DNA from: Wukongibacter sp050859025
GTDB lineage: Bacteria > Bacillota > Clostridia > Peptostreptococcales > Caminicellaceae
Length of the DNA stretch: 64,000 nt
Direction: 5' to 3'
Assembly: GCF_050859025.1 (NCBI RefSeq)
Contig: NZ_CP138200.1
Span: 3,100,001 to 3,164,000, forward strand
Positions 8,680-18,810 of the stretch are shown in pieces. The notes beneath the pieces were generated by a model, which was not told the DNA's origin, made no database searches, and saw nothing but the letters and a program-made list of their open reading frames with translations. A program made the translations under genes and the position numbers. Numbering within the stretch: position 1 is the stretch's first letter; the number at the start of each line of letters is the position of its first letter.

Positions 8680-9138
8680 ATGGCAGGCAAGACAATCGGT
8701 ACAATGATTACAATGTTCATATTTGTAGTATTTCTTCTATTTATGATTACTTATTCAATGCACAATAAAAATGAACTGCAGGTAGATGAAATAAACTTTA
8801 ATATTGTAGAGTCAGTATCCACTAACGGTGTATTTTCTACTCAAATATATAATGACCTGATATATGCCGTATCTAGATATGGAGACTATACTATTAAGAT
8901 CAAGCTCAAGGAACAAATTAGCCCGGGTCTTTATGATATACACTATGATACTAATTATATTCTTGATAAGAAGCTAAAGGTTGGAGACAAAATATCTGTT
9001 TACTTAGAGGATAGGAATCTTTCTCTATTTGGAAGACTTATGAATGCATCTACCTTTGGTATTATAGGAACCGATAACCTTATTGATTCTAGGGTCAAAT
9101 CTATTAAAACAAATACCATTAGTAAAAATGGAAAGTAG
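8680..9138 (+). CDS. TadE-like single-pass membrane protein
   Basis: The protein has 152 residues from ATG 8680, which has TTGGGGGA about 8 bases upstream. A longer form from TTG 8638 (166 residues) is possible. One N-terminal hydrophobic segment (TMITMFIFVVFLLFMITY) is followed by an extracellular domain of short beta strands with few cysteines. The size, topology and place after the pilin-like pair match TadE/TadF pseudopilins, but the diagnostic leader motif is missing and sequence similarity is weak. It belongs to the Tad-like operon, with the next gene 8 bases downstream. It may be a minor component of the fibre or its tip. Confidence 0.6.
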   Translation: MAGKTIGTMITMFIFVVFLLFMITYSMHNKNELQVDEINFNIVESVSTNGVFSTQIYNDLIYAVSRYGDYTIKIKLKEQISPGLYDIHYDTNYILDKKLKVGDKISVYLEDRNLSLFGRLMNASTFGIIGTDNLIDSRVKSIKTNTISKNGK

Positions 9139-9146
9139 GATAGGCT

Positions 9147-9917
9147 ATGGGTAGAGCAATATTTCTAATATTTATAGTTTTAATTTTAATTATTATTATG
9201 GTTCCTAGCATGCTGTTTATAAGTAATCAAAATGATAGAGTTATTATGAAAAATAACTTGAACTTAGCTGCTAAAGTTCTAATCAATGCAGTGGATAAAC
9301 AAGTTATCAATATGGACGAGTTAGGTGAAGGCTATATAAAAAGTATTGATTATGAAATAAGAGTGGATAGAGACAGATTGTTGAGTGAATTCTATGAGGT
9401 TCTATTTGAAAATGTTTTAGAAAAGTCATGGTATGAGGAAATAAAGAGGGATATTAAGGCTAAGATAATAGTTTACAACGATAGGTTTTATATTTGTGAT
9501 AATTTGGATCGGTGGAGTCCACCCTACTATTTCATTGATAAATATAATGGTGAACCTTTATATCTCAATACAATGACAGATACTGCTTGCTATTATGATG
9601 ATTTGGGGGACAAGGTATCTAGTGATATATCCTTTTTCGGAATAAGTAATGCAGAGAAAGAAGACTTGATTATAAACAAGCTTAACGAACAAATTGTTAA
9701 ATATGTAATGAATGAATTTAAAGAAGGTATAAATATAAAAATCTATAATCCACATAAGCCCGACGGTGCATATAAGGCTGAATATTCACGTTTTAATGTA
9801 CTAGATGGATTGACCTTTTTTGTGGTCTATGTAGAAAATGATGTGAAGAGTGTATTTGATAATGAAATTAAACTTTCAAACTATCAGATTGCTGGCTATA
9901 CATTAGAAGATTATTAA
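9147..9917 (+). CDS. Pseudopilin-like membrane protein of unknown family
   Basis: This 256-residue protein starts with a strongly hydrophobic helix at residues 4-24 (Ile/Leu/Met rich), then an extracellular domain that looks globular and mixed. The region right after the helix (NLNLAAKVLINAVDKQV) is an amphipathic extension of it, as seen in type IV pilin and TadE/TadG-like proteins. No known catalytic motif is present. It begins 8 bases after the preceding small membrane protein and is followed by a 69-base gap before the SLH gene. It is likely a minor or tip subunit of the same machine. I do not recognise a named family. Confidence 0.6.
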   Translation: MGRAIFLIFIVLILIIIMVPSMLFISNQNDRVIMKNNLNLAAKVLINAVDKQVINMDELGEGYIKSIDYEIRVDRDRLLSEFYEVLFENVLEKSWYEEIKRDIKAKIIVYNDRFYICDNLDRWSPPYYFIDKYNGEPLYLNTMTDTACYYDDLGDKVSSDISFFGISNAEKEDLIINKLNEQIVKYVMNEFKEGINIKIYNPHKPDGAYKAEYSRFNVLDGLTFFVVYVENDVKSVFDNEIKLSNYQIAGYTLEDY

Positions 9918-9986
9918 TTAAAGTTTTGATTGGAATCTCTATCTATAGTTTATAAAACTAATTAAAATTATTTGGGGGGCAATTAT

Positions 9987-11348
9987 ATGAGAAAATTTAT
10001 ATGTTTAATTCTAGCAGTTGTGACTGCTTTTAGCTTAATGGGCATGGCCTATGGACTTGATAATGATTTAGAGGAAGGAAAGGAGACAACTACAGAAAAT
10101 CTAAAGCTGGATGATATTGATAATCATTGGGCTAAGGAATACATCTACAAGCTAGTTGACCTTGGAGCAATAAAGGGATATCCTGATGGAACCTTTAAGC
10201 CCGATAATACTATAACAAATGCAGAGTTCACAAAAATTTTGCTTGCATCTTTGGATTATAACCTTGAAAATTCTGAGTCAGGACATTGGGCTCAAAACTA
10301 CATAGATAAAGCCTTAGAAGCCAGTATTATTGATGAGGGAGACTTTACTAATCTAAATGATAACATCACAAGGGGGCAAATGGCTAAGATGATTGTGAGG
10401 GCCATACCGGGAGAAAGAATTGAAAACCTACAGTTATATGAAAATCAAATATCTGATAGTAAAGAAATGGCTGCTGATACCAGATACTTCGTTTCAACAG
10501 CCTACGGTCTAGGTATAATCACAGGATATCCCGATGGAGAGTTCAAACATAACAAAACTGCCACTAGAGCTGAAGCTTCGACAATGATTATTAGGATGCT
10601 TGATGAAAAAGAAAGAAAGATACCTAAGATAACTGAAGATGGAAAATGGACTCATAAGCAATTTGTTGAGTTTTTAGAGAGAAAGGATTCTTATAAAACC
10701 GTTTCAGTTGAATACTTTGAGGTTTTAAATGAAGGGACACTAAGTTTCAAGCCAAGTCACTACGGAGTAAAAGAAAATACCATACCCGATGAGTCTAAAT
10801 TCTCTAATCTAAATATGATAACATACAACATTGTAAAGGACTTGACACAACTTGCATTTGATGGTGGATATTATGTTAAAGTATTCTATAATCCAAACGA
10901 TGAAGATGAGGATGCAATTCTTATACGATTTTATGAATCAGAAAGAGTAGCTAATGGTGGGAAAACACTTAAGGGTCAGTTTGGTGTTATTCTCAGAGTA
11001 GAACCTTTTAAACTTGTTGAAGCAACAACAGATTTATCCTATGTTACTGTAGATTTGGGTAGATTATGGAGAATGAAAGATATAGAGGATAATGGAGTGG
11101 ACTTTATTGTAAATAGCAATTATCGACATGCTGACTTTCTAAAGGGGTTTAGAGAGATGATTTACAATGTATATGGAGAAGAAGATGGGAAATTTCTATA
11201 TGAATATGCATTACAGGAATACGATAAGGAATATGAAACCGATGGGAAAAGAGAAAATCATAGTCTTGTAAATATTAAGAACCTTGAAGTAAAGAACTAT
11301 AACATGACAGGTATAGGCTTTACATTCACTACAAATATAAGAAAGTAA
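9987..11348 (+). CDS. Secreted protein with three S-layer homology (SLH) repeats
   Basis: The protein has 453 residues from ATG 9987, with GGGGGG 7 bases upstream; TTG 9972 would overlap the ribosome site. A signal peptide (about residues 1-24) is followed by three SLH repeats at about 40-88, 95-145 and 155-205. The first and third show the classic GYPDGTFKP / GYPDGEFK motif and ITNAEFTK / ATRAEAST. SLH domains bind pyruvylated secondary cell-wall polymer. The C-terminal 240 residues have no recognised family and are rich in Lys, Glu and aromatic residues. Its place between the pilin-like genes and the giant surface protein suggests it anchors that assembly to the wall. Confidence 0.85.
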   Translation: MRKFICLILAVVTAFSLMGMAYGLDNDLEEGKETTTENLKLDDIDNHWAKEYIYKLVDLGAIKGYPDGTFKPDNTITNAEFTKILLASLDYNLENSESGHWAQNYIDKALEASIIDEGDFTNLNDNITRGQMAKMIVRAIPGERIENLQLYENQISDSKEMAADTRYFVSTAYGLGIITGYPDGEFKHNKTATRAEASTMIIRMLDEKERKIPKITEDGKWTHKQFVEFLERKDSYKTVSVEYFEVLNEGTLSFKPSHYGVKENTIPDESKFSNLNMITYNIVKDLTQLAFDGGYYVKVFYNPNDEDEDAILIRFYESERVANGGKTLKGQFGVILRVEPFKLVEATTDLSYVTVDLGRLWRMKDIEDNGVDFIVNSNYRHADFLKGFREMIYNVYGEEDGKFLYEYALQEYDKEYETDGKRENHSLVNIKNLEVKNYNMTGIGFTFTTNIRK

Positions 11349-11378
11349 TTAAAAAATACTGCAAAGGGGTTCAAATAA

Positions 11379-14300
11379 TTGATATGGCCATATAAAAAGA
11401 TTATTGCTATAATGCTTATTTTCCTAATGATATTTCCTTTATTTCCGAAAATAAGTTCTGCAACAAAGTTTGATTTTGACCCAGAACATGAGACTATTCA
11501 AAAGTTAGTAAACGATGGGTATGAAATGTATAACCAAAATCTTAAACCACTCAATCGGCATGTCTATGAAGATAAAAAGTACAAAATAGTAGTATGGGGT
11601 GATTGGAGTGATACTGACAGTTACGAATTAAAGGAAGGTGAAAGAAGATATTTGGGGCAGGATTATGATGGAGATAGTGTAGCTAATGATCTTTTTCCTA
11701 ATGATGATACAAGTAAAATTCCATTTGAAAACAAAAATTGGCTGATAAGAAATGAAACTAAAGAAGGATGGGGAGATTTAAGTTCTATTCAAAAAGAGCA
11801 AATACTATACCAAAATCCGATATGGAATGATGGTGAGGGCGAAATAAAATACTCTATATCATCTATACTGAGAAATGTAAATGGAGATAAGGAAAAATAC
11901 ATAATAATACAATCTGCACCTACTGAAAGTGTTAAGGGATCTGTAAGATTATATCACAAAACAAGAAATGGTAAGGTATGGTATGACACATTTACAATAC
12001 CAATGCTTCCTAGTGATAAGATAACAATTGAATACATTAATGTTGCTACAGGAAATGACATAATATCACCAATGGAAGAAAATATGGAGAATGGTTCAAA
12101 TCCATATATAATACCAGATTTTACGTCACGAAATTTTGAGTTTAGTCATATAAAGATGGATAATGGTGACGTGTTTAATAAGAGCAGTAACTATATGGAA
12201 GGAACAACTATTCATGTTTCAAGTAATTCAAATGGAGATAAACACGAAGTTAAAATGTACTATAATCCTATAGGGCCAATAATAGCCGATTTGGAAATTA
12301 CCGCCGACCCTAACTACATAGAAGAAGGAAAAACTAAGGATGTTAAAGTAACTCTTAATGCAGGAAATTCCCATTCTGAGTATGGTATAGACGAATACTA
12401 TTTTGAAGCAAGTCTAAGCGAAAGTTTTTATAACAGCAAAACCATAACTGTACAAAACAGTAAAACTACATTTACATTTGAAAACATTGAACCTAACACA
12501 ACTATCTACGGAAGAGTAACGGTAAAGGACTATGATACAGGAAAAACAGCAACAATAACCAATCATGTTATGATAGGTAAAACTTCTAAACCTCCAATAG
12601 ACCATGAAGAACTTTCTATATATTCATTGTTTAATGTAAATCCAGTAATATGGAAATATAAGCATGATGTAACCTTTGAAACAAATGATTTTAACTATCA
12701 AGATAAATCAAAGTTTAATAGAGATTCCCAAGACTGGTATGATATAGATACATGGGAATTGACATTTAAAATTGGTTATACAGAAAAAACATATACTTTT
12801 CATGCAGGGTATTCAAATGTTTCTGAGCTTAATAAGGATGTAAATAAAAAATTACTAGAGTTTATTAACAATAATATTGAGACAATAAGGGAAAGATTAA
12901 ATTCAGAAACTTCTCTTAAAATACAACATATAGGAATTGAACAGAAAGTTATAGGTTGTTATCGGGATGACACAATGTATCAAGAAATACAAATTAAACC
13001 CAAAACAGCCTATGTGCATAATTACCAATATGATGTTCTAGACAAAAAGGATAGCGTTATATATTGGATTGCTAACGGTGATATAGATAAGCTAAAGGAA
13101 GTTAAATACTTGGGAGTTAAAACTGAAGAAATAGATTTAGAAAAACATATGGATAGGACAGCGTTTTTGTTTACAATTCCACAACACGAAGGGGTAGACT
13201 TCATTGGATGGAAACAAAAAAACTATAGTTTGGGCTATTGGGGTAGTGTTTCATATAGTAGTGGGAAAGGAATAATAGATAAAGATAGAATTGGAACAAG
13301 TGACAAAATTGTATACAGTCTATATGAAGCATATAATGGTAAAATCAAAATTGAATGTAGAGATGTAGATAAGGAAATAGCAGGGAAAAATTCACTTATA
13401 TATGAAGAAGAAAGAATAGCTTCAAATGGAGAGCATACTGTCGAAGCACCAGAATATCAAACAGACACTATAAAATATGCAGCCTTAAAGGGCTATGTAC
13501 TTGATAGCTCAAGAGTAAGTTCACCAGTCATAGTTGAGATAGAAAAGAATGAAAATGAAAAGCTCGTAACATTTTGGTATATACAAGGATCAGGGGGAGA
13601 AGTAGGTAATGATATAAGAGCCATAATAACGACCTACCCTAGCAGTACCTACGTTAATAATCCTATAAAAATAGTAAATAATAGTTTTGGTCCCTATACA
13701 GGATACCAATGGTATGTGAATGGAGGAAAGATAACTTGGCCAGAGGATGGAACAAGCCTAACCAAAACTGTTTCCACTACCCTAACAATAAAACTAGAGA
13801 TATGGGACGATGAAGGAAACACCTCCACAGATACTAAAACAATAGAGTGGTTTGATACTGACTTAGATGCTGTAATAGGAGCTAACCCTATGAGCTGTAT
13901 AGAAGGTGACACAGTAAGTATATCCAATCACTCCACTGGTGAATATGACAATTGGGAATGGAAAATAAATGACGATGTAAAGACCTGGGGCAAAGATGGG
14001 GGAACTATAATAGCAGAAGCAGGAAATACTACAGCAAGTTTAAAAATATGGAATAGTAAAAATGGAAAAAGTGATACCGATACCGTAACAATTGGTGCTA
14101 TAAAACCCAATATACCTCCAGTGGCAGTGATACAAGCCCCTCATTATGTCATTAGGGGAACTACAATTAATGTAAAGGATTATAGCAGCGATTCCGATGG
14201 AACCATAGTAAATAGACAGTGGAGCGTAACAGGGGCATCGAACTTTACTTCTGACCTTAGAACCGATGGAAGTGGCGGAACGATTACTGTAGATGAATTT

Positions 14301-17300
14301 ACTACCATTACCGTACATCTAACAGTAACCGACAATAGAGGGGCAAGCGATTCAACCTCACAGCAAATAATAATTGGTGGAAACGAGGAAATAGATATAC
14401 AAATAGTTGAAAGCGGTAATAAGAAAGAAAATAGAAAAATCAGCTTAGACCTTTCAAACAGTACCGTAGGAGCCTACTATAGTATAGATTGGCCTAATAC
14501 GAAGTATACTTTTACTCCAATCTCGGGACTTTCAAAGAGTGACATTAAATATGAAACAAGCCAAAAAGGAATAGACATCTTATCGAAAGAAGAAGGACTA
14601 TTTGACCTTAGAGTAGATATGAAGGATACAGGGGGAAGGGTAAAGAGTAAAATACTAAAGGTCTATGTAACACCGGATATCCCCCCTATAGTAAACAATT
14701 CCGTTGATAAGACTATAACCTTTAGACCAGAAGCTATTCAATTTGACAGTGAAATGTATAGCTCTGACGATGATATCCTTCAAATAAGCTGGAATAAGAT
14801 GTACTATGACTCGGACGATGATGGAAACTATGAAGAAGAAACCCCGATTGAGGTTTCAGAAGGAAGCTTAAATTTTAGTGAAGTAGGAATGTATAAAATA
14901 GTAGGCTTTGCAAAAGAAGAATTTGGGCAGCCAACCATAGAAAAGTTTGTTACAGATGAAGATAGACTAGAAACTAGGGTGGAAATAATAGTAAAAGTAG
15001 ATAATATGTCTCCAATTGCAGAAATAGAAACCGATATTCCGCCTCAAATGGAGAAGGTAGATGTATTATTTATATTGGATGAAGATGTTGACACCGGTGA
15101 CGAATATAAGGTACATGATTTAGATACAGGAACAATTGAACCAACACCTGTTAGGGACTATCTAAAGGGAAGCGTATCGGGAATTATTAACAAGTTTAAG
15201 GCACAACTAGTTGAGGCAAAGGTATTTATCAAAGATTTAAAGACGGATAAATATATAAAGACTGTGACAGCCACACGAACGGGTGACTATGCTACTAGTA
15301 ATGATAATAATTTCTCCAATACCTATTCATATTCAAAAAATAATTTCATTGGTCAGCTTGATAAGGTGGGAGTGGCATGGTCAGAAAGAAGGGTAAATCT
15401 TACAGAAAGCTTTATAAAATACGATTATAAAAATAGTTCAACAAAAAATACCTCAATATTTAGCTCGCAATTTTACGTAAATGAAAGTAGAAACATAAGC
15501 TCAAACTCAGGAAGAAAGTTTATTACTTCAGCAGTATTTAAGGGGAATATACCACGCCGTAGTGTTACGTGGAGTGCCAATTATAATTATGATACCAAAT
15601 ACGTTACGGAAACTGAATATAAGTCAAATTTATCATCTAAGGATGATAACCAATTCAGTCCTACAAAGCAATTCAGCAGCGGTGGATATATGGGGCCTAT
15701 TAATCGGCAAAGTGTAAGCTACACAAACAATTATACACAGGTATCATCTTATCAAACAGGGTCTAAAACAAAATTCAATTTAGATTCTAAGGATTCTTCG
15801 GCCTTCCCATCTTCAATGTCGGCACAAAATATTGCTAGTATCAATGGTAAGTGGTGTACTGCTGTAGGAAGTACAAATATTCCACTGATAAATATAAATT
15901 GGACACCGATTTCAGTTGGAGGAGAAAGGCAGACTATTTATGAAACTGTTAAAGAGATTTTTGACTACGTTGAGGATGATCCAGACTTTCCAGATACAAT
16001 TACTAAAAATATTGCGGGACTAAATGTAACACTATATAAGGATGGAGAACCGGAGAAAACAGGAAGAAAGGGAGGCGGGCCAAGAATTGATGATAAGTGG
16101 AGAGAGTGGGAACAAGAATACAAGGGTAGCTACACCACACCTTCAGTTACAAAATATGATGCAAAAGCCTATTACGGTGGAAATGTATTATATCAATATG
16201 TAAGCTCCTATAATGGGACAGCTACATATGGAGGTGATGTTACAAAGGCCACATTTAGAGACTGGACAGGAAGAGCTATGTATAGTGGAAACCTAACTAC
16301 CTTTAACCTATTAGATGGCTTCTCTGGAATATGCGACTATCTAGGATTAGCAGAGAAATTAGAAAAGGAAAATAAAGAACCGAACTGGGAGTTAAATAGT
16401 AACAAATATGTAGTATATGTTGGTGATAAGGGAATTAACAACAAAAATACATTAGATGATTATAAATCGGATGCAGATGCAGATGTCGTGTCTATAAGTA
16501 ACAAAAGCTTATCATCGGCAGTCTTGAATGTTAATTATACAGATATAGAAGAAAATGTAGATGAAGTAATAGCCCATATAGCAGGTGAAAATCCGCCTAT
16601 AGCTAAAAGTGCGGTGTTAATAAATGAAGAAACCTTTGACATAATAACTAAAGACTCCGACCCTGAGAATGATGACATAGTTTTGAGAGAAATTAAATAT
16701 TTTCACGACCCTGACTACTATCTAAACAGTTTAGGAGTAACAAGCCTGTCACAGACTTGGCAAGATGCTGAGGGCATTGATATGAACAACTTAACCCTTG
16801 ATAAACCGGGTCAATATATAATTTCTTATCGGAATCAAGATCAGCCTAAGGATGATTCAAGATTTGACGAATATAAAAAGTTTTCAAACGAAGCACAAGT
16901 TAGTATTTTTGGTCATCGTAGACCTATTGTCACTGACTTCGATATAAACTTTTTATACAATCCAGATAATGGAAAATATGAAGAACCCGATTTTATTGTT
17001 GAATCATATGACCCAGATTACTTTAAACCTTCAACCGGTGAGGGAAGAACGGACAAAGGGATTATAGCTCATAAATTTAGGTGGAAATCCAAAGGAGAGT
17101 CCGATAGTGAATATAAATTTGGCCTTCCGACATCCCTTGATGCGGGTATATATAACATAGAAGTTATGGCAAGGGACATAGATTACGCCTGGTCACTACC
17201 ATATATAATAGAAATCGACCTTACAAAAACAACATTAGAACTTGATGCTGAGATATATCCTGAAAAAGATAAGTTTGAAGTTGAAATTGTTGGAATCCCA

Positions 17301-18671
17301 GCTTCAGAAGATCTAAAGGTTATAAATATAGAGACAATACATGCTTATCCAGTAGACTCAGTTGAATTTGCTCTTTATGATGATATTACAGAGGTTGTAC
17401 CTAAAGTAATATTAAATAATCCAGCTGATGTAAAGGATACATATAAATCTAGAATAACTTGGGAGAATATACGAAACTATACAATTTTAAGCAGTCTTTC
17501 AGACGGTATGTACAAGGGAAAAATAGAAGCAAAGGCAGGAGCAATAAGAGAGGCCATTGAGTGGGATGTAAAGGTACACACTCCAATTAACCTAGTACCA
17601 TATATAAATGATAGACAAGACGGTGAAGATATAGTAGTAGTATCAGATGATACATTTACTGTAAAGGCAGAGGTAAGTGAATATACTAAAGAAGTTACGG
17701 TTGAGCTGCCATTTGACTGCATGAATTCATCTGAGACTATAACCTATGATGCAGGTGATACAATTAAACTTAATGGAAGTCTAGGTGATACAGTATTTAG
17801 TAAAAGCTTCTATCTACCACCAACATCAGTACCCATTGAAATAGAAAATCAACAAGCAATATTTAAAGCCTATGCAGTTAATCATTCTTCTGTTAATCCA
17901 AATATGGAGATTGCATTTGTTGATTTTAAGACAATTGGAGTAAAGCTAGAAGACCTGAGAATAAGCAAAATAGCTGACTATAACTGGAAGAATTACTTCA
18001 TAGACTCAAATAGCAATCCTACGGCTTTAGCTGAAAATGGAATAAAGGTTAAGGACATGCCAGTGTATGTAAATGATTATGAGGAGAGTATAAAGCTGGG
18101 ATATAAGGTGTATTTCAAAATAGATTCCGTAGGATTATCTGAAGATAATGATGAAATAGAGATTGAAGCTAGCTACTATGCTCTGGATGAAGATAACACT
18201 CTATATAAAGCAGATATATATGTTGAAGACGATAACAGCGGTAAATATAAAAAGCTTAAGAATAGTTTATATAGAGAGATATCAAAATACTTAACTCTTA
18301 ATAAGGACCATAAGTTTAGTCACGAAAAATTTCCAAGCAAGAGTACATATAATACTTGGAAGTTTAATATATTCCTACCATATTCAACGAAGGTAGTAAA
18401 GGAAGGGGAATCATTAGACCTAATTAATGATAATTCTAAAAAATACAGACTCTTAGTTGTATTTGATATTGTGGGTAAAAAGTCATCAGGAGCTCAATAC
18501 GATTATTCATTGAAAGAAACATTATGGTCCACCGATGATGGAAGTGTATATGGAAGAAATAGAGCAACAAACCTAGACCTTCTAGGAAAGGGAGAAAATC
18601 ATGGTGAGATATTGTACTTTGATCTCAAAAATACATTACAAGACGACTTAAAGCTGTATAGAGAATGGTAA
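11379..18671 (+). CDS. Giant secreted PKD/MucBP-like multidomain surface protein (2430 aa)
   Basis: The gene starts at TTG 11379 with AAAGGGG 9-14 bases upstream. Signal peptide: about residues 1-30. Two MucBP-like segments are visible near 213-302 and 652-735. Three PKD-like domains in tandem lie at about 746-827, 827-907 and 910-999 (the third ends LTVTDNRGASDST). A further PKD-like unit lies near 1101-1204. At about 1208-1288 VDVLFILDEDVD resembles the first strand of a vWA fold, and KYVVYVGDKGI near 1676 resembles a later strand of it. Between them lie roughly four degenerate repeats of about 50-57 residues (1296-1510) and an AxYxG repeat block (about 1594-1644). No LPXTG, SLH or transmembrane tail is seen. 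It is likely an adhesin or fibre component attached through partner proteins. A long stem-loop ends the gene. Confidence 0.8.
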   Translation: MIWPYKKIIAIMLIFLMIFPLFPKISSATKFDFDPEHETIQKLVNDGYEMYNQNLKPLNRHVYEDKKYKIVVWGDWSDTDSYELKEGERRYLGQDYDGDSVANDLFPNDDTSKIPFENKNWLIRNETKEGWGDLSSIQKEQILYQNPIWNDGEGEIKYSISSILRNVNGDKEKYIIIQSAPTESVKGSVRLYHKTRNGKVWYDTFTIPMLPSDKITIEYINVATGNDIISPMEENMENGSNPYIIPDFTSRNFEFSHIKMDNGDVFNKSSNYMEGTTIHVSSNSNGDKHEVKMYYNPIGPIIADLEITADPNYIEEGKTKDVKVTLNAGNSHSEYGIDEYYFEASLSESFYNSKTITVQNSKTTFTFENIEPNTTIYGRVTVKDYDTGKTATITNHVMIGKTSKPPIDHEELSIYSLFNVNPVIWKYKHDVTFETNDFNYQDKSKFNRDSQDWYDIDTWELTFKIGYTEKTYTFHAGYSNVSELNKDVNKKLLEFINNNIETIRERLNSETSLKIQHIGIEQKVIGCYRDDTMYQEIQIKPKTAYVHNYQYDVLDKKDSVIYWIANGDIDKLKEVKYLGVKTEEIDLEKHMDRTAFLFTIPQHEGVDFIGWKQKNYSLGYWGSVSYSSGKGIIDKDRIGTSDKIVYSLYEAYNGKIKIECRDVDKEIAGKNSLIYEEERIASNGEHTVEAPEYQTDTIKYAALKGYVLDSSRVSSPVIVEIEKNENEKLVTFWYIQGSGGEVGNDIRAIITTYPSSTYVNNPIKIVNNSFGPYTGYQWYVNGGKITWPEDGTSLTKTVSTTLTIKLEIWDDEGNTSTDTKTIEWFDTDLDAVIGANPMSCIEGDTVSISNHSTGEYDNWEWKINDDVKTWGKDGGTIIAEAGNTTASLKIWNSKNGKSDTDTVTIGAIKPNIPPVAVIQAPHYVIRGTTINVKDYSSDSDGTIVNRQWSVTGASNFTSDLRTDGSGGTITVDEFTTITVHLTVTDNRGASDSTSQQIIIGGNEEIDIQIVESGNKKENRKISLDLSNSTVGAYYSIDWPNTKYTFTPISGLSKSDIKYETSQKGIDILSKEEGLFDLRVDMKDTGGRVKSKILKVYVTPDIPPIVNNSVDKTITFRPEAIQFDSEMYSSDDDILQISWNKMYYDSDDDGNYEEETPIEVSEGSLNFSEVGMYKIVGFAKEEFGQPTIEKFVTDEDRLETRVEIIVKVDNMSPIAEIETDIPPQMEKVDVLFILDEDVDTGDEYKVHDLDTGTIEPTPVRDYLKGSVSGIINKFKAQLVEAKVFIKDLKTDKYIKTVTATRTGDYATSNDNNFSNTYSYSKNNFIGQLDKVGVAWSERRVNLTESFIKYDYKNSSTKNTSIFSSQFYVNESRNISSNSGRKFITSAVFKGNIPRRSVTWSANYNYDTKYVTETEYKSNLSSKDDNQFSPTKQFSSGGYMGPINRQSVSYTNNYTQVSSYQTGSKTKFNLDSKDSSAFPSSMSAQNIASINGKWCTAVGSTNIPLININWTPISVGGERQTIYETVKEIFDYVEDDPDFPDTITKNIAGLNVTLYKDGEPEKTGRKGGGPRIDDKWREWEQEYKGSYTTPSVTKYDAKAYYGGNVLYQYVSSYNGTATYGGDVTKATFRDWTGRAMYSGNLTTFNLLDGFSGICDYLGLAEKLEKENKEPNWELNSNKYVVYVGDKGINNKNTLDDYKSDADADVVSISNKSLSSAVLNVNYTDIEENVDEVIAHIAGENPPIAKSAVLINEETFDIITKDSDPENDDIVLREIKYFHDPDYYLNSLGVTSLSQTWQDAEGIDMNNLTLDKPGQYIISYRNQDQPKDDSRFDEYKKFSNEAQVSIFGHRRPIVTDFDINFLYNPDNGKYEEPDFIVESYDPDYFKPSTGEGRTDKGIIAHKFRWKSKGESDSEYKFGLPTSLDAGIYNIEVMARDIDYAWSLPYIIEIDLTKTTLELDAEIYPEKDKFEVEIVGIPASEDLKVINIETIHAYPVDSVEFALYDDITEVVPKVILNNPADVKDTYKSRITWENIRNYTILSSLSDGMYKGKIEAKAGAIREAIEWDVKVHTPINLVPYINDRQDGEDIVVVSDDTFTVKAEVSEYTKEVTVELPFDCMNSSETITYDAGDTIKLNGSLGDTVFSKSFYLPPTSVPIEIENQQAIFKAYAVNHSSVNPNMEIAFVDFKTIGVKLEDLRISKIADYNWKNYFIDSNSNPTALAENGIKVKDMPVYVNDYEESIKLGYKVYFKIDSVGLSEDNDEIEIEASYYALDEDNTLYKADIYVEDDNSGKYKKLKNSLYREISKYLTLNKDHKFSHEKFPSKSTYNTWKFNIFLPYSTKVVKEGESLDLINDNSKKYRLLVVFDIVGKKSSGAQYDYSLKETLWSTDDGSVYGRNRATNLDLLGKGENHGEILYFDLKNTLQDDLKLYREW

Positions 18672-18740
18672 ATTGAAGAATTCAATATTCAAAAAGGAAA
18701 AGGGGATTGTTTTACAAGAATATCTCTAAACTATCCCCGG

Positions 18741-18798
18741 AGGTGTTTCAGAATTCATAAAGCTTAAGTAATAAGCTTTATGATTCAGAGACACCTTT
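18741..18798. terminator. Long bidirectional hairpin terminator
   Basis: A near-perfect stem of about 24 bp (AGGTGT...CATAAAGCTT / AAGCTTTATG...ACACCT) has a 7-nt loop. It sits between the convergent giant-protein gene and the DsbA-family gene, and probably terminates both. Confidence 0.75.
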
Positions 18799-18810
18799 CT
18801 CATTTCTTAT

